Below, one piece after another: positions 9,465-21,801 of a stretch of 64,000 nucleotides of DNA. This DNA comes from Hymenoscyphus infarciens (lineage: Eukaryota; Ascomycota; Leotiomycetes; Helotiales; Helotiaceae). The stretch is taken from positions 62,001 through 126,000 of the forward strand of contig LLCB01000085.1 in the NCBI GenBank assembly GCA_001414345.1, written 5' to 3'. Both the position numbers and the translations under genes were made by a program. The notes below the pieces were generated by a model. The model searched no databases. It saw only the letters and a program-made list of their open reading frames with translations, and had not been told where the DNA came from. How positions within the stretch are numbered: position 1 is the first letter of the stretch; each line of letters starts with the position of its first letter.

Positions 9465-12453
9465 TCAAGACTCACAAGAATGATATTGGAAAAAGCCTTG
9501 AGAGTTGTCGTAAGTGTCGAGAACATCGTAATCAAACTCTTCACGCTCAGCCAAGCTGGTGCCTCGATCATACTGGGAGCGTCGACGGCGTTGCTCATCT
9601 CGGAGATGTTGACCAGCACTTGGTGCAAACAATCCTTCATGTCATTAGTGGGATAAATGAACGAAAGCCAACACGGTTACTTACCAACGTGCTCGGCATT
9701 CTCGCAACTACGCTTCAACTTCGAGGCATTATCAGAACCCGGGAAGACATCCTCCTCTCCTGCTCTGCCAAAAGGATCGTTGAGAGTGAAGAACAACTAA
9801 AATAATTAGAAAAGTCTGTTTTTCGGGAATTGAAGAGCATACCTTTGGTCGATAATGAGTTGGCTCCAACATGACTGATGAATTGCGGAATTTCTGGATC
9901 AAACAATCACGGCCTTGGATAGTTGCGTAAGAAACCTCAGCGACCTTGTCACTCTTGAATCGGTGCCTTGTGAAATGTCAGCATTTGCGAGTACTCCAGA
10001 GTTCTGACAGAAGGGCTCACCACTTTTGATTAGATCGTGCTTCAACAAACTTGACAAGTCAACATGTTAGTAAACAAGCCAACGACCAACATAAGTATAT
10101 ATTTACGTACTTGAATGATATCAATAGGATCGACAAAGTTGATAAATGCGTATCCAACACTAGTGAGCAGTCAGTGGATGTCTTGAGGAGGCTGGTGATC
10201 GGGGAATACATACTTGCAGTTGTTTGAAAAGTCGATACGAAGATACATGAAATCGTATCGTCCAAAGCTTGACTCGTCGACGATACCCTTCAACATAGCC
10301 TGGTCCACCTTGTTTGGAATGTTGCGTAGCATTACCTGGTCTCAATCAGTATTCGTGTATCGATCTTGGATCAATTTGACTTACTGTGGTACGAACGTCC
10401 ATGCCATCCTGAATTCTGGCGATGTCGACATGGTTGTGTTGGCCGGCAGCAGGGTTTGCATGAGCGCGACGGGCATGTGGTGGAACCTTGACAGCATTTT
10501 GACGACGTCCGCTGGATCGATTGAAGGGTCCCAATTCTCGTGAGTTGACTGGTGTAGCCGGGCTGTAGCACATGTTTTGCTGTTGGAAAGCAATGGGACT
10601 CACACTTTGATCACCACCAGCGTACGGATACATTGGAGGGCTTGCAAACATCCCGTGTGCCATATTTGCAAGATTTCCAGTGATTGGTGTTGAACCATGA
10701 ATGGGAGTCATCATCTGTGGCTGCATTGCGTGGGCAGATGGAGAAGGGTTGTACAGGCCACCCAGCATAACTGGTACACCCTGGGCCATCGCGAAGGCGG
10801 TATTGGCAGGGAAGTAAGTCAATCCGTTAGCCATTGCCTGGGCTTGAGCACTATAAGCATTGGAACGATCGACTGAGCCTGGTGTTCTGGCTGGGGCGTA
10901 TGCATTGCTCCGATCGACGGACCCGGGTGTTCTGTGCATTGGCAGACTGCCACCGTATGCATTTGAGCGGTCAACTGAGCTGGGAGTACGGTTCATGGAG
11001 ACACTTGGAGGGTAGGGATCTGCTACAGGGCCAGGAGTTCGGGTAACGTATGCCTTTGATCGGTCAACCGGACTTCTTCCCATTGCAATATGGCTCATGG
11101 ATTCGCTCAAACGATGAATTCTATCGGTAGGTTGTCGAGTTGGAGTAACTGCAGGGGTAGAGCGAGCATCAACGGGTAGACTGACGTCTGGGTTATGGTG
11201 TCGTGCAGTGATTTGAACTGGGAGTTCCTTCTGCAAACAGTCAGTTTCGTTGTACGAAATGGCTTAGGATAATTGAAACGACGATTGTTCGAGAGGTTTA
11301 GAAGAAGTAGAAACTCAATTTCTTCATTCTCCTAAACCTTTTCGATTAACAGCTCTGATTGTCCGAGAATATCTCGTACAAGGAGATGAAGGGTGCCGAA
11401 GAGCAATGACCAAACTTCTTGGGATATGAGACTTACACTCTCGTTCATCGCCTGGACTCTGCTGATAGCTCGAGCAGCAATTGCGGAATCAAAGAACTCG
11501 GCAAGAAGATTGTAAACACCAGGTCTTTGCGAGGGAAGCTTTTGCCACGCGCAGAGTGGTCCTTCGGTGGAAAGCAACTTGCGGAGTGATTCTTCAACCT
11601 CATGTTTGTTTGCAACTCGATCAATAGGGTATACAGCCTCCAAAAAGACCTCTCCTTCATGGTTGGACGGTGCAGAGGAATCGGGCGACACAGCCTAGGT
11701 TCCAATTGAGTCAGTGAACCGAAAATTGATTGTCAAGTAGCTTACCTGTGACCAAGTGACTGGCGTGACGTATGAAATCTCCAATGTCTCCAAATTATCG
11801 ACCTTCAGTGCAGTATAGATGTGAGCTGCATCAGCAATGTTCGACTCTCGGATATACGCAGTGGCAGTATCGATGACCGTCATTCGGTGGGAACCCTGGC
11901 GTCTCCATTTTGTTGCCGTGAGTCTCTGTGAGAGATGTTAGAATTGCATCAATGGAAATAAGGAAGGGGTAAAGCTTACCGCGAACGACTCTTGAACCAA
12001 CTTCTCAACATGGGCCCCGTAGATGGAGCGTACCTTCATACACCGAGAAGCACCAGTGTTTGTTGTGAACGTACCATACTGATCAGCCTCGGCGGCAGGG
12101 GGCTTTTGCTTTTGGGAGTGATCCGTTGGGGCTGGGGACATCGATGAACTGCGACCACGACCAGCAGAAGAGCTCGCTGCATGTTGTCCGGTGGGAATGC
12201 CAAAGGGCTGGAATGCCATGGCAGTGGCCGAGAGCTTTGGCTTTCCGGTGACGAAAGGATCATGGTGGCCTGCCTTGAGAGGAGTAGTGCTTCCAACCTT
12301 TGCGGTGGTTGACTTGGGATTGGGAACACGATCCTCGGGGCTGAATGCCGTCAACTTACTCTCGGGGGTTGCATCGTAGGATCTATTGCTGCTCGTCGAG
12401 GAGCGGGGGCTGGCGGCGAACATAGTGTTCTGTTTGGGGGCGTTAAACCTCAT
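9465..12453 (-). CDS. MEI2-type RNA-binding protein (C-terminal RRM)
   Basis: Ten exons (minus strand): 12453-11980, 11925-11746, 11694-11437, 11230-10385, 10335-10214, 10159-10111, 10049-10021, 9966-9843, 9796-9685 and 9634-9465. All joints keep frame; 787 aa. The diagnostic Mei2 C-terminal RRM is at about residues 585-695: VMLRNIPNKV, then YDFMYLRIDF, VGYAFINF and CLIQKFRNSSVM. Two weaker RRM-like regions precede it at about 125-305. Residues ~320-460 hold repeats of VDRSNAY. The tail is charged (RDEQRRRRSQYDR). Fission-yeast Mei2 binds meiRNA and drives entry into meiosis; the role here is inferred. A final GTGAGT donor at 9475 with a TAG acceptor near 9412 would change only the last residues. 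The long CT-rich leader upstream is probably 5' UTR. Confidence 0.85.
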
Positions 12454-15082
12454 CCTGATGTTTGAGTTGAGAGAATGAAAGCCTTGAAAGGTAGGGTGGT
12501 GAGGGGCAAAGAGGGGAGGAAGGTAAGAAAGAAGGAAAACGCTGATGTTGTAGGGTTGGTTGGCAGTTTGGAAGGGAATGGGGACTTACAATGCTGTCCC
12601 AAGTTTGTTGGATCGGTACCAAATGTGCCACAACCAAGCGCGTCCAAGGACAGTGAACGTCTAGGGAATGTTTGCGTTAGCGGATGGCTTGTTGTCAGGA
12701 AACCAAAGGTATGATGAATGAGGGAGAGAGAGGCGGGGAAGAATAGATTCTGTGAGGCGCTCAACACCCCAATGAAGAGGGAATTGCTTGCGGCGGCAGT
12801 AGCAGCGCAGAGAGAGGAGCCCAGGGTAATGATGAACATACCAGATATGGAATCCAAAGAACAGAGACAGAGGCAATGCTCGACTAAATCTGCATGCGCA
12901 GAACAAAAAAGAGGTGAGGGATGGATAGAGGGCGGGGTGACGATGAGGATTCGAGGTTGTTGTGGTGTTGAGAAAGAAAGAAGAAGCGGGAGAGGAAAGT
13001 AATAGATAGGTAAACAGTGGTGCTCCTGTTCCTAGTCGCACCTGCCCTCGATCCAAGTGGGCTTTATACGTGGCTACCTTATCTATCCAAGACCTGAGGA
13101 CGGGAAGGCGCGATATGTTGTTGTTTGGAGGAAGGAGAGAAAAGGCGCCTCTGCCCTGGTGTTGACAGTTTCGCTCTTCCCTCGTCAAGCACTTTGCGAC
13201 CAATCACAGCCCTTGCATTTAAAAAATCACTGTCTCCACCCAGCTGGGCTGGGCTGCCTCCAATGCGTACCCAGAATAGGCTGAAGGGTATGATGTAATG
13301 GGTCCCGATGTAATAGAGACAGGTGCTCTAAAGGATAACGAGGTGTGGTGGCTGTTTGTTGATATAGACGTGCGTGTGCATCAAGATGCATCACTCAAAG
13401 GAAGATAGGCAGCCGGTATTTATAGAAAATAAAGGTTTCTGAAATGTATACACTGAATCTATCAACAAGAAAACTCTTCTGCATCTTTTTCACTGTCTCT
13501 GGTAAGAAAATGACCTTTCATTCACCTTTGAAAATGTGGCCTTGCGACCCATCAAGGTGCACGTCACCACCCATTTCTCTTTCATAAGAAAAGTATAACC
13601 ACAGTTAAAAACATCATTCAGGAAGCTACTCCTGAATTGACGTTCACAGTTTGAAAGACGCTTTCAGAAACCGACCACCACAACTACAAGCCAGAGATCA
13701 ATACAAACTTGTCTTTTCAAAAGGGCTTCTTGACAGCCATTGCCATTTGGGATAGTGCAAGGTGCGCAATCAACTGGTGAAAGTACAATTTACTGCGATA
13801 TAGTAGAAACTCAAGTCCCAGTCCAACAAATTAAACAACTACATCGTTAACAGAGACATAGTCTTTTGTGCTGTAGCCTCAGTTTCAATCCAGACTGTGT
13901 CAAAACCGTGACTTTGAGATTTGCTAGAGATGATTCCCTTGATTGAGATAACATTGCGGAAGGCATCGACTATGCTCTGTGCAATATATGGCGCTGCTTT
14001 GACAGTTGGTACTAAAATGAAGCTACCAAAAATGAAGATGAGGAGTGTAGTAACATCCAAATTGTGGTTTATCCTGCTACAATTTTGAGCTCAACTTTAG
14101 GCTCAGCTTCGTACGAGATGTGGAGGTTTACCCTTCAAATTTGAAGAGCTATCACCACTTGAAACAATAGCAGTTTACACTGCATACTGTGGTAGAGGCT
14201 GAGGGCTCAGCCCACATAAGCTGATGGAGATAAAGGCAGAGGCTTCTTTCTTGCTAGTTGCACGTCTCAGGTGTCCCCGGAATCGTCAACTCTTAGAAGT
14301 TCTCATCTGCCATGGTGGAATACTTGACGACCAAGCCAGATATGTCTTTAAAACTATGGGCACGGAGGCTCAGAGCCTCTGTGTCACAATAATCGATTAT
14401 ACTCTTTGGAGGGGTTATACATGGGATGAAGGCCAATATAAATCTCTCATATAAAATTGGCCCAACGGCAAGATGCCTGTAATTTGGGTCTTTTACCATT
14501 AGTATTGGGAATAAGAGTTGAGCCATCATTTCTATGTATATCCAAAATGATCCAGCACGGAAAGTTGTGCCAAAACGCTCGGGATAAAGAGGAGTATTGT
14601 GTGGACAAGGTTTAAAGAATTCAGAATGGCAATTCTCATTCTCCTAAACTTCTCTGCACAATTACTCCGCTTCTCCTGAGCTTATTGTCACAATGTTCAC
14701 CAGTGAATTATCATGCTGTACTCTGAAATGTAGCCTAGCCTCCCACCAGCTTGCTTGTTGAGATCTGTTACCATAGGACTGCACTGTATCAGTAACTTTA
14801 CGTATCTATATTATGGATGGAAAGTATACTTGCCTTTGTTCTGGAAGCCAGAGAAGATGAGGAGAGAGAAGCGGGAAATTGAGACGTTGGATTTAGGTTA
14901 CACATTCAGTGAGGCTTCGGCGATCACCCGATATAATGCCGACCTAGGTACTTATCAATAGGCCTCAAGATAATGCCAGCAGCAGAATTCCAGCACCGCA
15001 ATAGCAAGTTCCTGCACTGTTAAACGCCCTAGGCTTATGCCATGTTCCATAGCAATTTCTAAACTACCAAAGTTCCCTCGAA
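12454..15082. other. MEI2 leader/promoter and gene-poor spacer to SEC15
   Basis: 12454-13280 is pyrimidine-rich on the minus strand and is likely the MEI2 5' UTR and promoter; its overlapping open frames are low-complexity by-products. 13300-15080 holds two minus-strand frames: 13839-14060 has no ATG but encodes a hydrophobic start followed by AFRNVISIKG; 14293-14529 begins with ATG. They may be relics of one gene, but I see no intact model. Confidence 0.45.
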
Positions 15083-18000
15083 ATGCCCCGGAAGGCGCCC
15101 CAATACGATGATTATCGCGTTGCTGTGCAACAGGTTTGGTCTCCCCCTCCAAACCCCAGGCCTCCTACTAACAATTCCTAGATCATTCTCTCCTCCTCAG
15201 ATACGGATTACCTTGATCAACTGATACCCGCCCTCAAAGATGCCACGAATTCCGGTCGAACCGCGGGGCTCATGCAGAGCTTGTCCCATTACGCAGAAGA
15301 GCGCGAGGCTGACATCGAGCGAGTCGGCATGACAAAACACGATGAATTCCTCTCCTCCGTAAACCAACTACAGAAAGTGCGAGAAGGGACCATGGAACTC
15401 ACAGCCGAAATCCTCAAACTCAACCAATCCATCCAATCCAGCACCGAGAAACTAGCCGCTCAAAAGGGAGCCTTGGTGGATACAAAAGCCATACGGCAGA
15501 ACATCGCAGAGGCCTCTGAAGCACTGCAAGATTCGTTGAAGGTCCTGCATGCCGTCAATCAAGCACACGATCTGATACGGAAGAAGAAATACTATGGGGC
15601 GTTGAAGGCTTTGGACGATCTGCAGAACGAGCATTTGATCCCTACGATCCAGAACAAATATGCGACTCAGCACAGGCTTGCAGATATAATACAGAAATCT
15701 ATTCCTTCCTCGCAAAAAGCCATTTCCGAAGCTGTTATGAGTGACCTGAATACATGGCTGTACCGGATTAGAGAGACTTCACAATTCTTGGGCGAAGTTG
15801 CATTTTACCATACTGAGATGCGGAGGACGAGGCAGAAGGAACGCATGGAAGGAAATCCATACCTAGCAAACTTCAAACTTAACTCTGCAATTGAGCTGGT
15901 TTTCGATGAGAGCGAGGAATTCGATGTTTTGGATAATGAGGAATTGCAAGTTGACTTTACGCCACTATTCGAATGTTTACATATCCATGAAGCATTGGGT
16001 CAGATTGATAAATTCAGGGCAGATTATGCGGCTACAAGAAGGCAACAAAAGGAGCTGTTATTACCAACGGTTGTCAATCTTCTGGAAGATGACGAGAGTA
16101 GTTTAAGCAGTTTATTAGAAGGCATTGCCGGATTTGCCATAATCGAGAAAGCTACCATGAGGAGAGCCCATAATTTACGTTCGCCTGTTGATGTAAGTCT
16201 GCGGAGCTGAAGCAAGAATCATTCCATTACTTATTATATTCAGGTCGACGAACTCTGGGATTCTATGTGTGGTACAGCCATCAAACTCATCACGAAAGCT
16301 CTGGACACGGTCGATAATGCCGAGGTTCTGTTGAAAATTAAGGGAGTTATTGCTTTATTTATTCAGACTATGGATGTAAGTTTGTTTTTCGGATCACAGT
16401 CATTTTTTGCTGACTCGTTTCAAAAGGGCTGGCAATACTCAGTCACCGCTCTCGACAACTTCTTGCTGAAGCTTTTCGAAAAGTATGCCGAACTACTCAA
16501 GAAGAGATTCAGCGACGATTTTCAAGAGGTAGGTGGACGTTTCTCGAATTCACTATGGATATTAATTTGTTCCAGATTGTCTCCAGTGACGACTACATGC
16601 CAATGCCCATCGATAATATGGATGAGTATGATAAAGTGGTCAACGTTAGTTGGTTTACACCAGAAAAACCAAGAGAGGAGCTCGTGTTAGTTCTCCTTGC
16701 TTTATGCCATTGTATTCGCTGACCTTGAAATCAGATTCCCATGCGTTCTTCCATTTTCTCAAATGTATCCGCTATGCTGTATCGATATCCGCAACTTCCT
16801 CAACCAATTTTATTTCTTCTCAGACGACCATTTCCGACAACCAAACGTGATCGACGAAACCCTCAAAAAAGTAAGATCTCCTTCGGAATGGAAAACCCTT
16901 TATAGCAATTATGCTAACCCCCAACCCAGTCCCTCGACCAACTCCTCTCCCAAAAAGTCTGCAGTTCACTAGTCGAACGTCTAAACTCCCAATACCTAGG
17001 TCAAATAGTCCAAATCCTAATAAACCTCGAACACTTCGAGATCGCCTGCAAAGAACTCGAACAACTCCTCATCGCCGCGCGCTCCTCCACCTCAGCAGGG
17101 GGTCCAATCGTCCTCGACGCCACAGAGGAATTCAGAAGTAACAAAAAGACAGCCGAGAAACGGATTTTCGAACTCGTGAATTCGAAGATTGATGATTTGG
17201 TGGAGACGGCGGAGTATGATTGGTATGTATTACACTCGAAGGGAAAGGGGAGAAAGGAAGGGGAGGAAGGAGAGAAGGCTAACGATGGAAACTAGGATGG
17301 CACCAACTTTAATAAGTGAGCCGAGTGGGTATATGCAAACCCTCACCGGATACCTCGAGAACATCATGTCCTCCACCCTCCTAGGTCTCCCACGAGAAAT
17401 CAAAGAACTGATTTACTTCGACGCCCTCTCTCACATCGCGAGCGAGATCCTTGTATGTGCCCTTCCCCATTTCCCCTTCCCCGTCCACTAGCCTCTTCCC
17501 CTTCAATCTCCCATCCCCTTCCTTTCCTCCTCTCTGCCTCCTCCGGCCTCCTTCCCTCCTCCATCTAACCAATCCCCTCCCTCCAAATCACCCACCCTAA
17601 CCACCCTTTTTTAAATTTACTTTATAGAAACTCCCCCTCTCGGCCTCCGTAAAGAAGATCAACCCCAACGGCGTAGCCGCCCTCTCCAAAGACGTAGCCT
17701 TCCTCTCGGCCTTCATCGACACGCTCGAGAACTCCTTCATCCTCAAGGAAAACCTCGATGAACTCCAGCAAACCATCACCCTCATGCAAACCGAGAATCC
17801 AGACGAGTACTACGACGCGAGCATTCGAAACCGAAAGTTTGGACGCGTGGATGCTTATAATGGTCCCGTGTTGTTGGAGAAGTATGATTTCCTTTTCTTT
17901 CTTTTCTTTTCTTTTAGTTTTTGGTTTTTGGTTCTTGCGAGGGGTATCGGGGATTCAGGTGGTGGGTGGTGGGGGTTCTTGTTAGGAGGGGATATTATTG

Positions 18001-18193
18001 CTTTTAAGCTCAGTTTTTGGTCGGGCTTGCCACTCATTATTACAGTGGGATGGCGAGCGGAGGTCAGAAGAGAGAAAGAGTGATGGATTCATGCTAACTT
18101 GTTCCAAATAGACTTACGCATTCGGTCACGAGTCCTACTATCACGACGAACGACCGATTAGCCAATTTCTCCTCGAGATTCGGGATGAGGTAG
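15083..18193 (+). CDS. SEC15: Exocyst complex subunit SEC15
   Basis: Ten exons: 15083-15133, 15182-16192, 16244-16375, 16427-16528, 16576-16685, 16735-16870, 16930-17222, 17296-17452, 17628-17881 and 18112-18193. Every junction restores frame, giving 775 aa, the normal Sec15 size. The first 17-codon exon (MPRKAPQYDDYRVAVQQ) joins to DTDYLDQLIPALKDA. The N-terminal half is coiled-coil; conserved blocks include RKKKYYGALKALDDL, YLENIMSSTLLGLP and, near the end, NLDELQQTITLM. Sec15 links the Rab GTPase Sec4 on secretory vesicles to the exocyst, which tethers vesicles at the growing hyphal tip; this is family knowledge. The last intron (230 bp) is long for this gene. It converges with HAP5. Confidence 0.95.
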
Positions 18194-18697
18194 GAGAGGT
18201 TGCGAAAGAACGGGACGCAGATGGAAGGACTTGATCGGCGGCGACTTGGACTTGATAGGTTAAGAACGCCGCGGCTGGGAGGGGAGAGGGGAAGGGGGGT
18301 ATTGGGGTTGAATTGGTAGTTCAAGACTTCTCTCCTGTTGATTTGTCAAGAGTAAGGTGCTGAGGTCCTCGAATGAGATGGTGATGGTGAAATTGTGCGG
18401 GTCCGGTTGCGGGAGAGCTAACCTGGTTATTCTTCTTCATACGGGCACGATTTGGAGGGAAAGCTGTGCTTTGAGCAGGCACATCACATCACATCACTGT
18501 AAAAAAGGAATGTACAAAATAAAAGGGTTCACTATGAATTTTATGCCCATTGCCCATGTACTGTACGATCCAAGCGCCAATCGCTACTGTGAATAGGGGG
18601 TACTCGTTTCCTTCCAAAAGACACAAAACGCCAAAAAGCACACAGAATGTCATCTACCACCCACTCCACCTCCGTCCCTCGCCACTTCTTTAACAAT
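18194..18697. other. Convergent 3' intergenic SEC15/HAP5
   Basis: Facing 3' ends of SEC15 and HAP5; no gene seen. A short CACAT repeat sits at about 18480-18496. Confidence 0.5.
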
Positions 18698-20028
18698 TTA
18701 ACCGACTTCATAATCGCGCTCACCCTCCGCATCAGCATCAGCATCTCCTCCATCATTTCGTGGGTAGTTGTGACCTGCATCATGACCCACGGAAGGATCA
18801 TGTGGTCTCTGTTGTTGAACTTGATACATGTTCTGCTCAACCACTGTTAGTCTCCTCATTACACCAACTTGTGCGGGGGGGGGGGGGGGGGGGGGGGGTA
18901 TTAAGACTGGGTTTCGGTGTACAGGACACCTCTTTGGGTAGATGCGACGACTTTTAAACTTGAAACATCTTCAGGGCTTACTTGTTGAGGCTGTCCCATT
19001 CCGGTGTAGCCATAGATTCCCTCCATCTCATTGTACATTCCTTGGGGTGGTGCTCCATAGGTAGCTGCGGGGTTTGGTTGTCCATAGACTGGCTGTGGAT
19101 GGAACTCTTGCTCGGGGAGACCTGGAGCGGGCATGTAAGTGGGTGGTTGTGGCATGTGTTGGGCTGGGTTGTGAGGTTGTTGCTGCGGAACGTGTTGAGG
19201 GGGAAGTTGAGTGCCGGCTGGCTGTCCTGGGACTCCTCCTTGTGGTGGGGCGGCTCCTCCTGGGGCTCTCTTCGCGTGTTGAGCTGCCTCTTCGCGGGGT
19301 ACGATATCAATTAAGAAATCAAACATGTCAGATTTGGCCAACGCGGATGCGATATCTGATCTCTGCAGTGTTCGACGCTTATTCTCCTCGGCGTGAATCC
19401 ATGCGCGCATGGTAAGTTCTGTGATGAAGATGTCGCAACCCTTTGCAAATAATATGGGTGCCTCTGCCGAGATCATCTTGACATCTGGGTCGGCCTTCAT
19501 GACCTTCTTGATTCGCGCCAGCGGGAGCTGGTGAAGTTTGTAGTCGTGCGCCTCAGTTTCCAAGTGGGAGATTATGTGCTGCCAGTAAGTGGTGAGGATG
19601 TCCTTGTAGTTGCCGTGAAGACCTTGGTTGACCTATAACCCTCATCAGTGAAAGCTTTTCTATAATGCGACGCAAGATTCCTACATTGGCCCAGGCACCC
19701 GTATAAAACTCGGCGACGGGCGCATAGCCTTGAGAGGCGAGCTAGAGAGAAGAGTCAGTCGATCGGTCCTTGATGCATGGGGGATGCTATGCGCGATGCG
19801 CGAAGCCATTTGGGTGAGAACGTACAGCAGCACTGGCACCTGTCGCAAGAAGCAGTCATTAGCCAATGAATCTCGACGGGGTACAAGAGGACCAATTTGT
19901 TTGCTTTCATAGGATCGTGGAATTCTTGGAAACTTACCATAATGACCTCCATGGCTGGTATCATAGACCGGCTGTGTGCGTTGGCCTGGTTGTCCGTGGG
20001 ACGAAGGTGGTGGGTTCTGGGAATCCAT
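18698..20028 (-). CDS. HAP5: CCAAT-binding factor subunit HAP5 (NF-YC)
   Basis: Five exons (minus): 20028-19938, 19839-19826, 19741-19685, 19632-18982 and 18832-18698; 315 aa. The second exon is only 14 nt (GASAA region) but is needed for frame. The NF-YC histone fold covers about residues 85-175, with [20 protein letters not shown], then [18 protein letters not shown] and [15 protein letters not shown]; it starts after the conserved [14 protein letters not shown] helix. A Pro/Gln-rich region follows, and the last exon adds an Asp/Gly-rich tail. HAP5 pairs with HAP3 and HAP2 to bind CCAAT promoter boxes and, with HapX in filamentous fungi, to control iron and respiration genes. The last intron contains a 24-bp homopolymer. 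Confidence 0.95.
18875..18898 (+). repeat. 24-bp poly-G tract in the last HAP5 intron
   Basis: An uninterrupted run of 24 G on this strand (poly-C in the HAP5 transcript) lies about 43 nt from the 3' splice site. The length may be an assembly or sequencing approximation. Confidence 0.85.
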
Positions 20029-20745
20029 GTTCACTCTCTCTGGTCGTGATGGGTGCAGGTGAGGGTGGAGAGGTTGCGCGATGGCCGCGGTTCGCAAAAG
20101 AAGGGATATTGATATCGATATCCCTATGGATATCAAGATGGATCCAATGAATCCTGTCGCTGGATGCGATCTCTGTCGAGTCCTTGGTGGTCTGCCGACT
20201 TGCGTTTGTTGGAGGCACAGGCACGGTGATTTGCTTTCACACCGTCCCGTCAGTCACGGTTGGGTTCAGCGGTTCAGCGGTTCAGCGGTTCAGCGCAGGC
20301 GGCGGAAGCTGGCCGGCCGTGTTGGTGACGTGCAGTGGAGCTGCAGCCAAAGGTGCAGAGTGCAGAATGCGACGGGCAAGAAAGGGAGGTTGTCGCACGC
20401 TGCAATTCAGTTTGCGCGACGTGGATGAGGTTCTCGCGATTGTTGACAGTCGCAACGAATTCGGTGGTGTGATTGGTTGTCTTGGGAAGCTTTGATGGTC
20501 GGGTTGCCTCGTTGCTGCGGAACTTGGTGAGGGCCGTCGGTTGGACCCAGAGGATTTGAGGAGGCGCGGCGACGGGACTGGGTGAGAAAGCGAGCCAGTC
20601 TCGCCAGTCTCCACGACTCGTTTTTAATCAAGTCGTGAACACTACCTGAATTGCCGTCCTATGGGAAGGGAGAGACGATGATACGACGTTGGAATTGGGT
20701 TTGTCTCCGGTTCCTGTTCTGTTCGGTTCCTGGATGATGGACAAA

Positions 20746-20776
<31 letters not shown>

Positions 20777-21801
20777 TGAGGCGTGAGGTGTGCGTGTGGT
20801 TGTAAAGTAGAGGGAGAAGGTCAACTAATGAGGGGACAGTATTCGCAGTTGAGGATGGAGGAGTAGCAGGCAAGTATTCACTCGATCGACATATAGGTAG
20901 TAATAACTAGCACCACTGGATTCGTTTCGTCGACGCGGCTTATGCTTATATGTATATCAGACTGGCATGGCATAGACTGACCCAGACTAGTTATTCCTTC
21001 ACATTGGGCAGCTTTCTCGTGCATCTCTCGGTATTCATCTTTATGTGTGTGGTGTGGTGTGGTGTGGTGTGGTGTCCAGTAGGTATGCGTTGGCTTTCTT
21101 AACAGCCAACAGTCAACAGTCAACAGTCTCTTCTCCTCTCTTCTCTTCTCTTCTCTTCTCTTCAACAAGGCTGAGTTGGGAAACCAGAGACCTGGTCAAC
21201 GTCCACTTGGTGGTGGTTGTCATGCCTTCTACTTCCATCAGTGCCCAATTCCCTCTTACGATTCCTCCTCAGCCAATCGTACAAATGAAGCGGTGAAAGT
21301 AGCATTAGCATTCCTTGTAAAACATGGCGAAGCCCTCCCTCATCGTCATCGTTTGGTTCATCTTCAACGGTCCTTCCGTATTTTCGTATTCACTGCCAAT
21401 AATTCCTGGAATGCATCCTTCTTTTCCTTTTCCCTCTCTTGACCGACTTTTGTGAGTGAGTGGAGTTTGGTCGTGGTGGAAAAGGCACTCAATCTATGTA
21501 CTCGTGAGAAGGCTTCTACTTGCAGCTAGAAATCGCAAGAAAAATTATACTCGAGTTGTAGAAGAATTTAAATATCTTGAACACTATTATACCAAGAACT
21601 TGGATCAATCGAAGCAATTCAACCATTTGGCTGGAGGAGGTCTGGTTTCGTGACATCTAACTGTGCTGCCATTTCGAAGCGGACCGTATTCTACGCTAGG
21701 CCCAACCAAGACTAGACTTGCCGCTAAAATCTCCCGCTTCTTGAAATTTTTGTGCAGCCAGAAAAGCTCCGAGCTTCAAAACCTGCAACACCCAAGCAAC
21801 C
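20029..21801. other. HAP5/FCF2 divergent intergenic region with microsatellites
   Basis: No gene seen. It contains four tandem copies of GGTTCAGC (about 20263-20295), a (GT)12 tract (20746-20769), five GGTGT units (21051-21075) and a CTCTT/CTTCT run (about 21127-21163). Short open frames here come from these repeats. Confidence 0.6.

Noticed and set aside
12661..13203. 180-codon minus-strand frame upstream of MEI2
   Set aside because: Low-complexity Ser/Pro/Phe-rich translation of the pyrimidine-rich leader; overlaps other frames equally open.
18875..18898. Poly-G tract as an assembly gap or telomere-like repeat
   Set aside because: Flanking sequence is continuous HAP5 intron with valid splice sites; no TTAGGG units occur here.
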